Origin: Methanolinea sp.
GTDB lineage: Archaea > Halobacteriota > Methanomicrobia > Methanomicrobiales > Methanospirillaceae
NCBI GenBank assembly: GCA_030019395.1
Contig: JASEES010000002.1
Coordinates: forward strand, 1-47,442
Length of the DNA: 47,442 nucleotides
Direction: 5' to 3'
The notes beneath the pieces are model-generated. The model was not told the origin of the DNA and ran no database searches. It saw nothing but the letters and a program-made list of their open reading frames with translations. The position numbers and the translations under genes are program-made. The stretch's first letter is position 1. Each line of letters begins with the position of its first letter. Shown here piece after piece: positions 7,250 through 16,263 of the stretch.

Positions 7250-8764
7250 TTACGATACCGGGACAACGCTGAACCCGCGTGCCCCGCCACGGTATTCGAG
7301 GGCACCCGGGATTATCCGGAGGCTCATCTGCCCGTCTGAATTCTCGCAGAGGTTACTGATGAGAATCTTTTGGTCCGGGGCAGAGAGGATCCTCCCCTCA
7401 TCGACAAAGAGGGTCATTGTCTGGTCACCCGGGGCAATCTCGATCACGAGCGTCGAGGAGAGCCCGGAGTACGAGGGGACATTGATATCGTTCACAATGC
7501 CACTCCGTACCGGGTTTCCGTTCACGAACAGCCGGGCAGCGTCAAATTTCAAACCTGTCAGGCCGTTGGCATTCACATCGATGGTTCCGCTCTCGCTCTT
7601 GTCTATGAATACCTGGACTATGTCCTGCGGGGAGAAGTCGTAACGCGCCCCCCCAATCTTGATCCAGGCGGGCCGTCCCGTGACGGTGAACTGGATGAAC
7701 CCTGTCGAGAGAGTGCCCCTGCGACTTCCGGACAGGAGGACATCCACCTTTTTGGCCGGTGAGACCCTGACCGCACCGCTCTGGATGCGGGTGTCGGACC
7801 CGAACTGGTTACTGACGGTGAGGCTGACGGTATAGTCACCCTCCTTGACATAGGTGTGGACGGGATTCTGCTCGACGGAACCGGAACCATCTCCGAAGTC
7901 CCAGGAGAACGCCGTGGGAACGCCGGTCGAGAGATCGTTGAACTGGACCGTGAGCGGCGCCTCGCCCTCGGAGGGAACAACAGCAAACTGTGCCTTCGGG
8001 AGGATTCCTGCCTTTATGTAGTCTTTCTCGACTTTCTGGCCGGGCCCGAACTGGTTGCGGACGGTCAGGGCAACGGTGTATGTCCCGCTCCTTGCGTATT
8101 CATGCACGGGGTTCTGCTCGGTCGATGTCTCCCCGTCCCCGAAGTTCCACAGCCACGCCGTGGGAGACCCGCCACTCATGTCCATGAACCGGACGATGAG
8201 GGGAACCTGCCCGGTTCTCGGTTCGCCGATGAAACCGGCCTGGGGTGGTGCAGGGCTCACCGGTCCCGGGGGAGATGCCGTTACGACAGGAATGACCTCT
8301 GAAGGTGCCGGTGTCGCTGTAACGGGGACTGTCTCAACGGTCGTGACGGCTATCGTCGGAGGAGTACCGGAGGGTGCCCTGTCACTGAATACAACGATCT
8401 CCCCTTTCGAACCGGAATAGACGACTTCCACGAGGTCAGGCGTGCCCGGCCCGTCATACAGGACGCGCACCGTCTTTCCCTGGGTCCATGGCCAGTCCTG
8501 GGAGTGGAGGAAGGAGATGTAATTCGGGGGAATGGTCTGCCCGTTGATCCGGATGAGTGTCCTGCTGCTCTGGAGAGGGTCTCCCCCGTCATGGTAAATG
8601 TAGACGGTATTTCCCGAACGTTCTATCGTTGCCGTAAACTGGGGTACCACGTCCGGTTGCGGTGGGAAAAAGATGAACACCGCCACGATGACGACGAGGA
8701 TGATGGCGACTGCCGCAACCAGTGCCAGCAGGATATTCTTGGAGATTGCAGATTCCCGATCCAT
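7250..8764 (-). CDS. Membrane-anchored protein with pilin-like core, two PKD domains and novel C-terminal domain
   Basis: Residues 9-33 form one strong hydrophobic helix near the N-terminus. Residues 40-128 resemble the region after the helix in archaeal type IV pilin-like proteins, with the H-D-G-G-D-P-L core at 58-64. A Thr/Pro-rich spacer leads to PKD domains at about 175-252 and 257-336, each with W-x-F-G-D-G and N-P-V-H-x-Y. The last 165 residues (338-504) form the domain also seen in the next two genes. The N-terminus lacks the S-E-x-I-G motif of processed pilins, so it is more likely a simple membrane anchor. The start at 8764 is preceded by a GGTGGA element. It has its own intergenic region and may be transcribed separately from the genes upstream. 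Confidence 0.75.
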   Translation of the reverse strand: MDRESAISKNILLALVAAVAIILVVIVAVFIFFPPQPDVVPQFTATIERSGNTVYIYHDGGDPLQSSRTLIRINGQTIPPNYISFLHSQDWPWTQGKTVRVLYDGPGTPDLVEVVYSGSKGEIVVFSDRAPSGTPPTIAVTTVETVPVTATPAPSEVIPVVTASPPGPVSPAPPQAGFIGEPRTGQVPLIVRFMDMSGGSPTAWLWNFGDGETSTEQNPVHEYARSGTYTVALTVRNQFGPGQKVEKDYIKAGILPKAQFAVVPSEGEAPLTVQFNDLSTGVPTAFSWDFGDGSGSVEQNPVHTYVKEGDYTVSLTVSNQFGSDTRIQSGAVRVSPAKKVDVLLSGSRRGTLSTGFIQFTVTGRPAWIKIGGARYDFSPQDIVQVFIDKSESGTIDVNANGLTGLKFDAARLFVNGNPVRSGIVNDINVPSYSGLSSTLVIEIAPGDQTMTLFVDEGRILSAPDQKILISNLCENSDGQMSLRIIPGALEYRGGARGFSVVPVS

Positions 8765-8839
8765 TCTCTTCCACCCGAAAAACTTTCATGCACCTCTTTT
8801 GGGACATATCCAGGCCCGTGCAGGGCAGGTATATCCGGT

Positions 8840-8848
8840 ATTTAAATG
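8840..8848 (-). promoter_or_regulatory. Candidate TATA box for the last PKD gene
   Basis: Read on the minus strand, ATTTAAATA lies about 76 bases before the ATG at 8764 in a 205-base interval without a gene. It suggests an independent promoter for this gene within the cluster. Nothing else was seen in the interval. Confidence 0.4.
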
Positions 8849-8969
8849 TGATCTCTCCTGTCCCTATATCAAACTATCCCCCAAAAAAGGCATTAATCAC
8901 GCGGTACGGGGGAATCGACATGGTTCCCGGACGGGCAGGGTATGATTGTCAGGAAGTACACGAAAGGCC

Positions 8970-10232
8970 CTATACCGGTCCAAAGGAATATCCTGACACC
9001 GCACCCTGGAAGAATGCCGAATCCGGCCGGAAACAGTCGATGTTCAGGATTCCTGCCGGGTCAGGGCGTGCGGAATTCAGGAGGAGGGGAGAGTCTGCCG
9101 AGGGGAGGTCGACCGGGATCCCCGATTCCAGGAGGCGGACCGTTCCGGGACCCTGCGAAACGACGAGGACGAGGCTCGAGACGAGGTCATCGTATCCCTG
9201 CACGGAGATCTCCCTGACCTCTCCCTGCCCCCGGACTTCACCGTCGATGGAGAGGACGGTGTTTTCAAAGGAGAATCCAAGGATTTTTCCCGAACGGATG
9301 GAGACCTTGCCTTTCCCGCCGGCCGGGAGGGTGAGGCGGACACGTGCACCGGGAGGAAGATCGATGACGGTGCCGCCGATCTTCACCCGGGATCCGCCCT
9401 CCCTGACAGTGAACTCCAAAAACCCGCCTGCAGGCACGCGGGCATCTCTCTGCGCCTCCAGGTAGACGTCGCGGTTCTCTGCAGGCGTGACCGTAATGAA
9501 CCCCTGGCTGATCCTCGTGTGCCCGCCGAACGCGTTCCTGACGGTGAGCCCCACCTGGTACGATCCTGTTTTCGTGTAGGTGTGGACAGGGTTCTGGATG
9601 GTGGATGTCTCCCCGTCACCGAACGTCCACGACCATTCTCCGGGTATCCCGCGGGACGTATCGGTGAACCTGACAGTCAGGGGAACGGGGCCCTCGCGGG
9701 GTTCCGCTGTAAAGGCAGCAACAGGTGCCCCGAGCGTATCGATCGGGATGAGTGTCGGGGCAGGTGTCGGTGTCATGGTGGGAACCAGCGTTGCCGGCGT
9801 TGTGCCCGGTGTGGCGGGGATGGGTGGTGGTGACGGCGTAACCAGAGGAGTCATTGCAGGGATCTCGGCAGAGAAGAGTTCCCGGCTACCCTTCGAAGAA
9901 GCGGACGAGACGATCCTGATGGTCACGGGTGAACCTGACCGCGGCAGGCTGATGGAAACGGTCTTGCCGATCGACCAGGGGCATTCGATGCTGTCTTTTG
10001 GGAAGGGGACTTCCCTGTCGTTGAGGAGAATGGCGACGCTGTCGCAGGGGAGCGGGTCTCCCCCCGTGTGGGTGATGAATGCTTCATTTCCTGAAACGGA
10101 AAGGTTGAACTGGGTGGATACCGCCGGAGAAGGAGCAAGGAAGGTTGAATAGGCGAGTGTCGCGATGATGACAATCCAGAGTGCGACAATCGCGTAGATC
10201 ATCAGCCTTGTTCTTCCGGACGATTCTTTCAT
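8970..10232 (-). CDS. Membrane-anchored protein with pilin-like core, one PKD domain and novel C-terminal domain
   Basis: A hydrophobic helix at residues 10-32 is followed by the H-T-G-G-D-P-L core at 55-61, a Thr/Pro-rich spacer (about 125-165), one PKD domain (169-250, with F-G-D-G-E-T-S and N-P-V-H-T-Y) and the shared C-terminal domain (254-420). It is a shorter paralogue of its downstream neighbour. Like that protein it lacks the S-E-x-I-G processing motif. The start at 10232 follows GGGAG by eight bases, and the gene begins only 21 bases after the upstream gene, so the two are probably cotranscribed. Expected location is the outer face of the cell membrane. Ligand and function are unknown. 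Confidence 0.75.
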   Translation of the reverse strand: MKESSGRTRLMIYAIVALWIVIIATLAYSTFLAPSPAVSTQFNLSVSGNEAFITHTGGDPLPCDSVAILLNDREVPFPKDSIECPWSIGKTVSISLPRSGSPVTIRIVSSASSKGSRELFSAEIPAMTPLVTPSPPPIPATPGTTPATLVPTMTPTPAPTLIPIDTLGAPVAAFTAEPREGPVPLTVRFTDTSRGIPGEWSWTFGDGETSTIQNPVHTYTKTGSYQVGLTVRNAFGGHTRISQGFITVTPAENRDVYLEAQRDARVPAGGFLEFTVREGGSRVKIGGTVIDLPPGARVRLTLPAGGKGKVSIRSGKILGFSFENTVLSIDGEVRGQGEVREISVQGYDDLVSSLVLVVSQGPGTVRLLESGIPVDLPSADSPLLLNSARPDPAGILNIDCFRPDSAFFQGAVSGYSFGPV

Positions 10233-10253
10233 TTTTTACTCCCGGGACAGGGG

Positions 10254-12080
10254 TCAGGTGAGCTGGTAACCCGTTGCGGCACCACTGTAAAAGACATCGT
10301 TCCGGGTATCAAGGTTCATGACACCCCAGGTATCGGGACGAAGGTTGAATATGCGGATCTCCCGTGAATCAATTCCATAGATAATTGAGACTCCATTGAC
10401 GTTGAGCTGGGTCCATTCTCTTCTGGCCGGAACGATCAGCGTCAATGTGGAGAGGTAGGAATCATACCCGCTGATCCAGATATCTCCGCTTCCTATATCC
10501 TTTGTCCCTTTATCGACACCATTGAGTGTCAACCTGACATTATTGAACCTGAAATTGTTCACCGTCGATGATGTTGCATAGATATTTCCGGTTCCATCAG
10601 ATGTAATCTCAAGTCTCACGTTATCTCCAATATTGAGGTTATAGTAGGTGTTTCCATGCCTGATGTATGAGTATGGCCCCGTAACCCGGAACTGCATGTA
10701 CCCACCCTGTTGCAGGCTTCCGTCTTTATTGGCGACGAGATAGATATTGGTCGTTGGGGGAGCATTCACTGTGATATATCCTGTTTTTATCCGGGTATCC
10801 GATCCTCCCGGGTTAGACACGGTGAGCCTCACCGAATACGTACCAGGGGAGCTATATGTGTGGGTCGGATTCTGAACGGTATAGTCCACAACACCATCGT
10901 TGTTAACATCCCATTGCCATTGTGCCGGGTTTCCTGTGGATGTGTCTGTAAACTGGACGGTGAGCGGTGCATAACCGGAAGTTGGAGCTGCGGTAAAATC
11001 GGCGGTCGGCGGTAAAACCTGCCGGTTGCCAAAATTCACACCTGTTTCGTAGCAGTGAGGTGGGTTGAGTACTATGAAATTGTAATAATCTTCGGTTGCC
11101 GGTTGTGTCCGGATCCATCCGGGTTGAAGGATTTCTTTCACGAGATACTGTTCTGCCGGCTGATACTGGAGACCAGTAACGGTATATGTTCCATCTGCAG
11201 CCGTTATCCCGGATGTGACATAGGTCCAATCATTCCCCGATTTCCTGAAGATCTGGATAGTCCATCCTGCAAGTCCGGGCTCTCCGGGATCACGATTTCC
11301 ATTCCCGTTGAGGTCGTTATATTTTGTCCCCGAAATGAATCCACAGGATGGGGAAGTCATGACGGTTATATATGATGACCACGAGTCACTTTTCCCGCAA
11401 CGGTTCGTTACTGTCAGGGTGACGGTATATGTCCCCGGATTTGTGTAGGTATGGGTTGGGTTCTGCGAGGTGGAGGTTGATCCGTCACCGAAGTTCCATA
11501 GCCACGAGGTGATAGGATCCTGGTAAGTAGAAGTATCTGTAAATGAGACTGTAAGGGGAGCATATCCTGATGTTACATCTTCTTTAAAACTTGCACTGAC
11601 GTCACTGCATATGGGTCCGGGTGGAGGAATATTCACAGGGACGAAATATTCTGTAAGGAGGAGAGCTTCTGCAGAACCCCCCCTGTAGATAAGCTGGACA
11701 TATTCAGGCATCCCCGGGCCTTCATAGGTGACAACGAGAGCCTTTCCCACTGTCCAGGGAGTCTTCGTGATATCCCACGTTGCGCTTTCAGATGTACCAT
11801 CTTCGTTTCTGATGGTAATTTTTGAGTGAGGGACTTCAGGGACGTTATTAACAGAAATAATGGTCTGTTCTTCTTTCAACGCATCTCCACCATTGTGGTA
11901 GAGCAGGATTGTATTACTCGTATTGCTTGCAAGCGCGGAGAGGTGCGGGATCTCTTCCGGGGGTGGATTTGAGAGAAGAACGACTGCCACGATGGCCATT
12001 GCAGTGATGACAAGCCCGACGAGGAGGATTGCCCCAATCAGTTCCGATATACCCGCATTGACCCTCTCGTCTCCAGGCAT
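10254..12080 (-). CDS. Large type IV pilin-like protein with PKD, SdrD-B-like and novel C-terminal domains
   Basis: With the start at 12080 the product has 608 residues. An ATG at 12101 is possible, but the AAAGGAG ribosome binding site lies inside those extra codons and points to 12080. Residues 9-38 carry the archaeal prepilin pattern G-I-S-E-L-I-G followed by a long hydrophobic helix. Next come the H-N-G-G-D-A-L core (62-68), PKD 1 (162-242), an SdrD-B/Cna-B-like domain (247-352, with D-L-N-G-N-G-N-R-D and the G-x-Y motif), PKD 2 (358-440) and the shared C-terminal domain (444-608). This suggests a pilin-processed adhesin or filament-tip protein. That role is inference from the domain order. 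Confidence 0.78.
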   Translation of the reverse strand: MPGDERVNAGISELIGAILLVGLVITAMAIVAVVLLSNPPPEEIPHLSALASNTSNTILLYHNGGDALKEEQTIISVNNVPEVPHSKITIRNEDGTSESATWDITKTPWTVGKALVVTYEGPGMPEYVQLIYRGGSAEALLLTEYFVPVNIPPPGPICSDVSASFKEDVTSGYAPLTVSFTDTSTYQDPITSWLWNFGDGSTSTSQNPTHTYTNPGTYTVTLTVTNRCGKSDSWSSYITVMTSPSCGFISGTKYNDLNGNGNRDPGEPGLAGWTIQIFRKSGNDWTYVTSGITAADGTYTVTGLQYQPAEQYLVKEILQPGWIRTQPATEDYYNFIVLNPPHCYETGVNFGNRQVLPPTADFTAAPTSGYAPLTVQFTDTSTGNPAQWQWDVNNDGVVDYTVQNPTHTYSSPGTYSVRLTVSNPGGSDTRIKTGYITVNAPPTTNIYLVANKDGSLQQGGYMQFRVTGPYSYIRHGNTYYNLNIGDNVRLEITSDGTGNIYATSSTVNNFRFNNVRLTLNGVDKGTKDIGSGDIWISGYDSYLSTLTLIVPARREWTQLNVNGVSIIYGIDSREIRIFNLRPDTWGVMNLDTRNDVFYSGAATGYQLT

Positions 12081-12182
12081 CCCTGCAACTCCTTTATGCA
12101 CTTTTCAGATACTCTATGAATGCCTTTCATATAAATGAACATCGTCCCTGCACCCCGTCTCCGGGGAGGGGAAACCGGACAA

Positions 12183-12581
12183 TCAGGGGAAATACTTCTG
12201 GACGAGCATGGTCTCCCTCCCGTCGTTCCCCCGGGAAACGACCATGACAGTGCGGGGAGATGAAACTGCAGGTAATTCGAGTGCCGTTCCCGGGCGGAAT
12301 GGAGTACTATCCGGAATGGGGACGAATTCCTGGGTCCGATCGGTTCCATCCACGTAGATCCTGTAGGAACCTTCCGGAAGCACATCCCCGCCTGCATGGA
12401 TTATGGTAACGATGCTGTTTTCGTACCCGATAACAAATGAGACAGCAGGTACCTGGGAGACGTTGATATTCGATAGAATTGTGACGCCAAGGATGCTGAT
12501 TGCAAGGCTGATGACTGCGATCAGGAGGAGTACACCGATTAATTCCGAGACCGCTGAATCGCTGGCATTTCCTTCCCTCAT
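12183..12581 (-). CDS. Archaeal type IV pilin-like protein
   Basis: This 132-residue protein has the classic archaeal pilin N-terminus: a short polar leader, then A-V-S-E-L-I-G at 10-16 and a hydrophobic helix to about 37. The soluble part holds the H-A-G-G-D-V-L core at 62-68 that also occurs in three larger neighbours. It has the size of a simple pilin of the family formerly called DUF1628. The signal should be cleaved by an archaeal prepilin peptidase, and the helix would then pack in the filament core or stay in the membrane. Its ATG overlaps the stop of the upstream gene (ATGA), so the two are translationally coupled. Confidence 0.8.
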   Translation of the reverse strand: MREGNASDSAVSELIGVLLLIAVISLAISILGVTILSNINVSQVPAVSFVIGYENSIVTIIHAGGDVLPEGSYRIYVDGTDRTQEFVPIPDSTPFRPGTALELPAVSSPRTVMVVSRGNDGRETMLVQKYFP

Positions 12582-14035
12582 AGGGCAACCGTCTGGAGAT
12601 TTACAGTCAGATTGACGCGGGTATAGTCCAGGAATAATGAATAATGATTATCAGGATCACGAACGGTAAACTGGACCGTGTTTCCGGTTTGGACTGGTGC
12701 AGGTATCCACGCGGGGGGGAAATCTTCGCTCAAAGCTGCCTGCCTGATGCGGGAGAAAGTCTGGTTCCACATCCGTGCGGTTTGCTGATCCTGTGCACTG
12801 ATGATGAAAGTGACATTTCTTGCATTGGGTATCCCCGTGGCAAGTTTTTGTTGATCGATGGTATTCTCCTGGAGCGATGTCAGGGTCGAGACGACCTGAA
12901 CCGGGGATGACCCTCCGATATTGCCCGAACCATCGATGAAAATGTCGACCATCCGGACAGTGGGCAGACCGGTTTTGTTGGTCACACTGATAAGGGGAAT
13001 CACTTTCGATACCATCCCATCGGGCTGCCTGAGGAAGACGCCCCCCATCTGGTAATAGTAATCCTGCTGGATCCAGTAGTTATTGCTGGACCGGAATTCG
13101 AGGGAATCCATAGGGTGTGAGAATTCAATTTCTGCAGAATTGTAGCCAACCTGGACAGGATAGAAGACTTGGATATTTGGAGTACTGAATATGGGTGTTC
13201 TTATTTTCAACGGATAATCCAAAGCCTCTGCAAGACCATATGCATCATCCAGAAGGTCAATGGTGTAGTTCCTGTTATTGATAATTTCAGGAATAATGGT
13301 GAGATTCGAGAAAGTTGCATTATCGTTCTTTACGAGGGTCATGGTCAGGGCAGGACGAGAGACACCTAATCCCTGAACCATTAATGTCCAATTAGGTACT
13401 AGAATTGTGTTTATCCATGATGCAATATTAGGAACGTTAGATGGTAGTTCCAGAGGAGGTAATGCACTTGGCGCCTGAGAGCTTGTACCACTTGAAACAA
13501 TAATTGGCGTGATGTTGAGTGTAATATACCATTGAGGATTGGGGTTATCCGGGTAAATTATTACTCCACCATACTCATCGCGATTTGTTGTCTTTAACTG
13601 GATGTATAAATGATCTGGTTCACGGTATATAGGGTTAATATTTGGTTGCGTATTCCCGGGAAATCCCTGCACAAGTACGTCAGCATTGAGGGTGATGTCC
13701 TCCCCCCTTTCGTTCACCACTATCATCCCGCTCGAGGGATAGGGCTGGAAGACAGGAACGACAATTGCCCCCTGTGTGAGTCCTGTGACTGTTCCAAGAG
13801 TAAACGTATTCGATATGGGCACGTTTTCCTGGCCATTGATCCAGAGCGAATCGATTGTCGTCTTGTATTGCAAAAACTGGTCGTTTACCTGCGCCATGTG
13901 CTTTATCTCAAGTTCCCTCCCCTGGGCCGGGACCACGTAGGTGATATAGAGGGATGCAACTGCTGCGATGATCCCAAGGATCAGGATGAACCCGATGACC
14001 TCGGAGAGGCCCTCGTCGGTGAGCGGGGCAGGCAT
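12578..14035 (-). CDS. Large pilin-like exported protein, first gene of the cluster
   Basis: The N-terminus reads D-E-G-L-S-E-V-I-G-F-I-L-I-L, a prepilin-type signal and helix, followed by about 440 residues of beta-rich, Asn/Thr-rich sequence without a domain I can name. I choose the ATG at 14035 (485 residues). A longer start at 14065 exists, but a TATA box at 14066-14073 would place transcription start after it. N-x-S/T sites are frequent, as in glycosylated archaeal surface proteins. It leads the minus-strand cluster and is coupled to the small pilin by a four-base overlap. Similar large pilin-like proteins accompany pilin operons in other archaea, but the function is unknown. Confidence 0.7.
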   Translation of the reverse strand: MPAPLTDEGLSEVIGFILILGIIAAVASLYITYVVPAQGRELEIKHMAQVNDQFLQYKTTIDSLWINGQENVPISNTFTLGTVTGLTQGAIVVPVFQPYPSSGMIVVNERGEDITLNADVLVQGFPGNTQPNINPIYREPDHLYIQLKTTNRDEYGGVIIYPDNPNPQWYITLNITPIIVSSGTSSQAPSALPPLELPSNVPNIASWINTILVPNWTLMVQGLGVSRPALTMTLVKNDNATFSNLTIIPEIINNRNYTIDLLDDAYGLAEALDYPLKIRTPIFSTPNIQVFYPVQVGYNSAEIEFSHPMDSLEFRSSNNYWIQQDYYYQMGGVFLRQPDGMVSKVIPLISVTNKTGLPTVRMVDIFIDGSGNIGGSSPVQVVSTLTSLQENTIDQQKLATGIPNARNVTFIISAQDQQTARMWNQTFSRIRQAALSEDFPPAWIPAPVQTGNTVQFTVRDPDNHYSLFLDYTRVNLTVNLQTVAL

Positions 14036-14065
14036 GGGAACTATGGAGTATGTGTGCCGGAACAT

Positions 14066-14073
14066 CTTATAAA
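14066..14073 (-). promoter_or_regulatory. TATA box of the pilin/PKD cluster
   Basis: TTTATAAG on the minus strand is a good archaeal TATA box. Transcription would start about 25 bases downstream, near 14043, leaving a leader of a few bases before the ATG at 14035. This position excludes the upstream ATG at 14065. Confidence 0.6.
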
Positions 14074-14177
14074 GATATCAAACCTTTCCCGTGCCGGAAA
14101 GCCTGTTTCAATTCCTGACCCGGTAAAAAAGGGGAGAGAGGAGGATCTCCCGGATTCCGGCTGCAGGCCCGGTCCGC

Positions 14178-15551
14178 TCAATGCCTCGCAAGCCATGTCA
14201 TCGGGGAGTATTTCTGCAGGAAACCGGAGATGAACGGGGCAAACTCCTCGCGGTAGCATTCGATCCCCTTGTGGACGGTATACGACCGTTCCATCGCCTG
14301 CTTCACGTGCTTTCCGAGGGCGACCTGCAGGACTTCCGGGGAGCGGAGCAGGTCGCCGGCCCGGGTATACGCCCGCCGTTTCTCGACGATCAAGAGGCCG
14401 TCCTCGATGAAGGGGCCGGAAAAGAGTTCATTTTCGGAGCATGGCAGGTACTTCGAGGAGAACCGGGATGCATTGACGTGGTTCCAGACCGGGGGACCGG
14501 CATGGCGGACGACGGAAGGGAGTTCCTCGACGAGGAGCTCGAAGAGGAGCATGGAGGTCTCCTCGTGCATCTCGCAGTCAGCCCTGTTCACGGAAAAACC
14601 ATGGCGGTCGAGGAGTCCCCGGATGGCATCGAGACTCTTGCGGAGCTGGGGGACAACGATGTCCTCGATGTAGGGCGGGGTGGGGAGGACGATCGCATAG
14701 AGGAACGTCCCCCGCCGGGAAAGGAGACAGGCCGCCTCGTCAACGGAGAGCACGGGACGGGGAGGGGGAAAGAAGAACGCGCGTCCCGGCTCCCCGATGT
14801 AACCGCGGGCAAGCTCGATGAACTCGCACATCCGGGTCAGGGAGACCGAGGCAGAGACGTTCCGCTTCGGATCGACAGGGTCGACCACCACGAGCGGTTC
14901 GGGAAAGTCCCGGGCCCTGTGACCCGCGGGGTCGATGATGATGCCGGGCCGCCAGCGTGACGCGGCTTCGAGGAGGGGCAGAAAACCGCCGTACGAGAGG
15001 ACGAGGAGCTCGCAGAGGTACCCGGCAAACCCTTCCGTCATCTGGTCGGAGCCGTAAATGCCCCCTGCCTTTGCAAACTGCTTGAGGAGGAGGACATCGT
15101 CGATAAACGGCTGGATCCGCTCCCTTATGTAGACCGTGTGGAAGGGAGTGCGGTCCACGGCGCTCTTGATGGAGCATGCAGACTCCACCCTGTAGCAGGG
15201 GACCAGGTCGACATCGAGCCCGTCGATGCTCGCATTGATGTACGGGTGCTCGGCATATTTCTCGCGGAACCTTTCGGCCTCCGCCGCGGCGATGGCCCGT
15301 GCGAGGGAAAGACCCTGCTCCTCGAGTTCTTCCCGGGAAAGGGACGGGTCGAAAAGGAGGAAAATGTCAAGATCCCGATCGCCGTGGATCCACGTCCCGC
15401 GGGCAACAGACCCGACGACCATCCCTTCCGCACGACCGTCAGCCCGGATACGGTCCAGTATCCTCTGCGCAACCCCGTTGATATGGGAGACTTCTTCCGG
15501 CGTGGGCCTGATGAGCGAGAGTACCTCCTCCTCAAGGGCTGTCTTCTTCAA
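14178..15551 (-). CDS. cca: CCA-adding enzyme (archaeal class I tRNA nucleotidyltransferase)
   Basis: It adds or repairs the 3'-terminal CCA of tRNA from CTP and ATP without a nucleic acid template. The class I nucleotidyltransferase motif is clear: G-S-V-A-R-G-T-W at residues 47-54, then D-R-D-L-D-I-F with the metal-binding aspartates at 60 and 62. A third acidic position fits D-G-L-D-V-D-L. Length (457) is normal for the archaeal enzyme, which carries central and tail domains after the catalytic head. The start overlaps the end of thpR by 20 bases, so the two RNA-processing genes form an operon. An oligo-A stretch at 14125-14130 is a plausible terminator on this strand. Confidence 0.93.
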   Translation of the reverse strand: MKKTALEEEVLSLIRPTPEEVSHINGVAQRILDRIRADGRAEGMVVGSVARGTWIHGDRDLDIFLLFDPSLSREELEEQGLSLARAIAAAEAERFREKYAEHPYINASIDGLDVDLVPCYRVESACSIKSAVDRTPFHTVYIRERIQPFIDDVLLLKQFAKAGGIYGSDQMTEGFAGYLCELLVLSYGGFLPLLEAASRWRPGIIIDPAGHRARDFPEPLVVVDPVDPKRNVSASVSLTRMCEFIELARGYIGEPGRAFFFPPPRPVLSVDEAACLLSRRGTFLYAIVLPTPPYIEDIVVPQLRKSLDAIRGLLDRHGFSVNRADCEMHEETSMLLFELLVEELPSVVRHAGPPVWNHVNASRFSSKYLPCSENELFSGPFIEDGLLIVEKRRAYTRAGDLLRSPEVLQVALGKHVKQAMERSYTVHKGIECYREEFAPFISGFLQKYSPMTWLARH

Positions 15552-16086
15552 GCGGGACCTCCGTGATGTCCTGGTAAACCGGTCCCCGGGGAGTCAGGGT
15601 ACTCTTCTTGAGAACGATCCTGTCGATGACCCCCCAGCCGAAATCGCGGTCCGAGAGCGGGCGGATAATCCCGGGGAGATCGGGGTGAAATTCGCGGACA
15701 CGCGCGACCGTGGCGTGGGGAACAAAGGGCCGGTCGTCCCTTTGGATACCGAGGGGGGAGAGGAGATCTTCAACCCCTGCATGGAGGAGACCGCATTTCC
15801 CCCCATCCTCGACCCGCGCCCAGATGACCCGGGGACGACGGGGGTTGTTCCCGGAGATCCCGCGGACCCTGACCGAAAACGGGGCTGCCCTCATCTTTCC
15901 AAGCGCTTCGGCAACAGCCCGCGTCTTTTCGGGCGGTGTATCACCGATGAACTTGAGGGTGACATGGATGATGGCAGGGTCGACGTGCGTGAGCCGGGCG
16001 CTGCTTTTATTCAGGACAGCCTGGACAGCCCCGAGGGATTCCCTGATATCCCGCGGGAGGTCAACCGCGATGAAGAGCCGGTCCAT
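15532..16086 (-). CDS. thpR: RNA 2',3'-cyclic phosphodiesterase (ThpR/LigT family)
   Basis: It is a 184-residue 2H-phosphoesterase that opens 2',3'-cyclic phosphate ends of RNA and historically was noted for 2'-5' RNA ligase activity. Both signature tetrads are present: H-V-T-L at residues 41-44 and H-A-T-V at 124-127. The N-terminus R-L-F-I-A-V-D-L-P is typical. In archaea the gene is commonly next to cca, as here, which fits a role in processing tRNA ends or splicing products. Confidence 0.92.
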   Translation of the reverse strand: MDRLFIAVDLPRDIRESLGAVQAVLNKSSARLTHVDPAIIHVTLKFIGDTPPEKTRAVAEALGKMRAAPFSVRVRGISGNNPRRPRVIWARVEDGGKCGLLHAGVEDLLSPLGIQRDDRPFVPHATVARVREFHPDLPGIIRPLSDRDFGWGVIDRIVLKKSTLTPRGPVYQDITEVPLEEDSP

Positions 16087-16206
16087 GTATATTCAGCCTT
16101 TCTCCTGTTTTGTGCCGGCAGCGTATCCCATATCAATTTCCCGCGTTAAACAACCTGATCGCAAAAAAATCCCCGTTCCTTCTGGTACAATTGAGGCAGG
16201 ATCAGC

Positions 16207-16258
16207 AAATATTTTTTCCCGAAGAACAATTACTGACATGAAGCTGACAAGCGGGGGA
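16207..16258 (+). promoter_or_regulatory. Promoter and ribosome binding site of nrdH-nrdD
   Basis: AAATATTTTT at 16207-16216 is a candidate TATA box, giving a start near 16240. A GGGGGAC ribosome binding site at 16253-16259 stands five bases before the ATG at 16264. No operator repeat is evident. Confidence 0.45.
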
Positions 16259-16263
16259 CATTC

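Noticed and set aside
14036-14065. Ten extra N-terminal residues of the large pilin-like protein
   Set aside because: A TATA box directly upstream of 14065 would make this start codon lie before the transcript begins.
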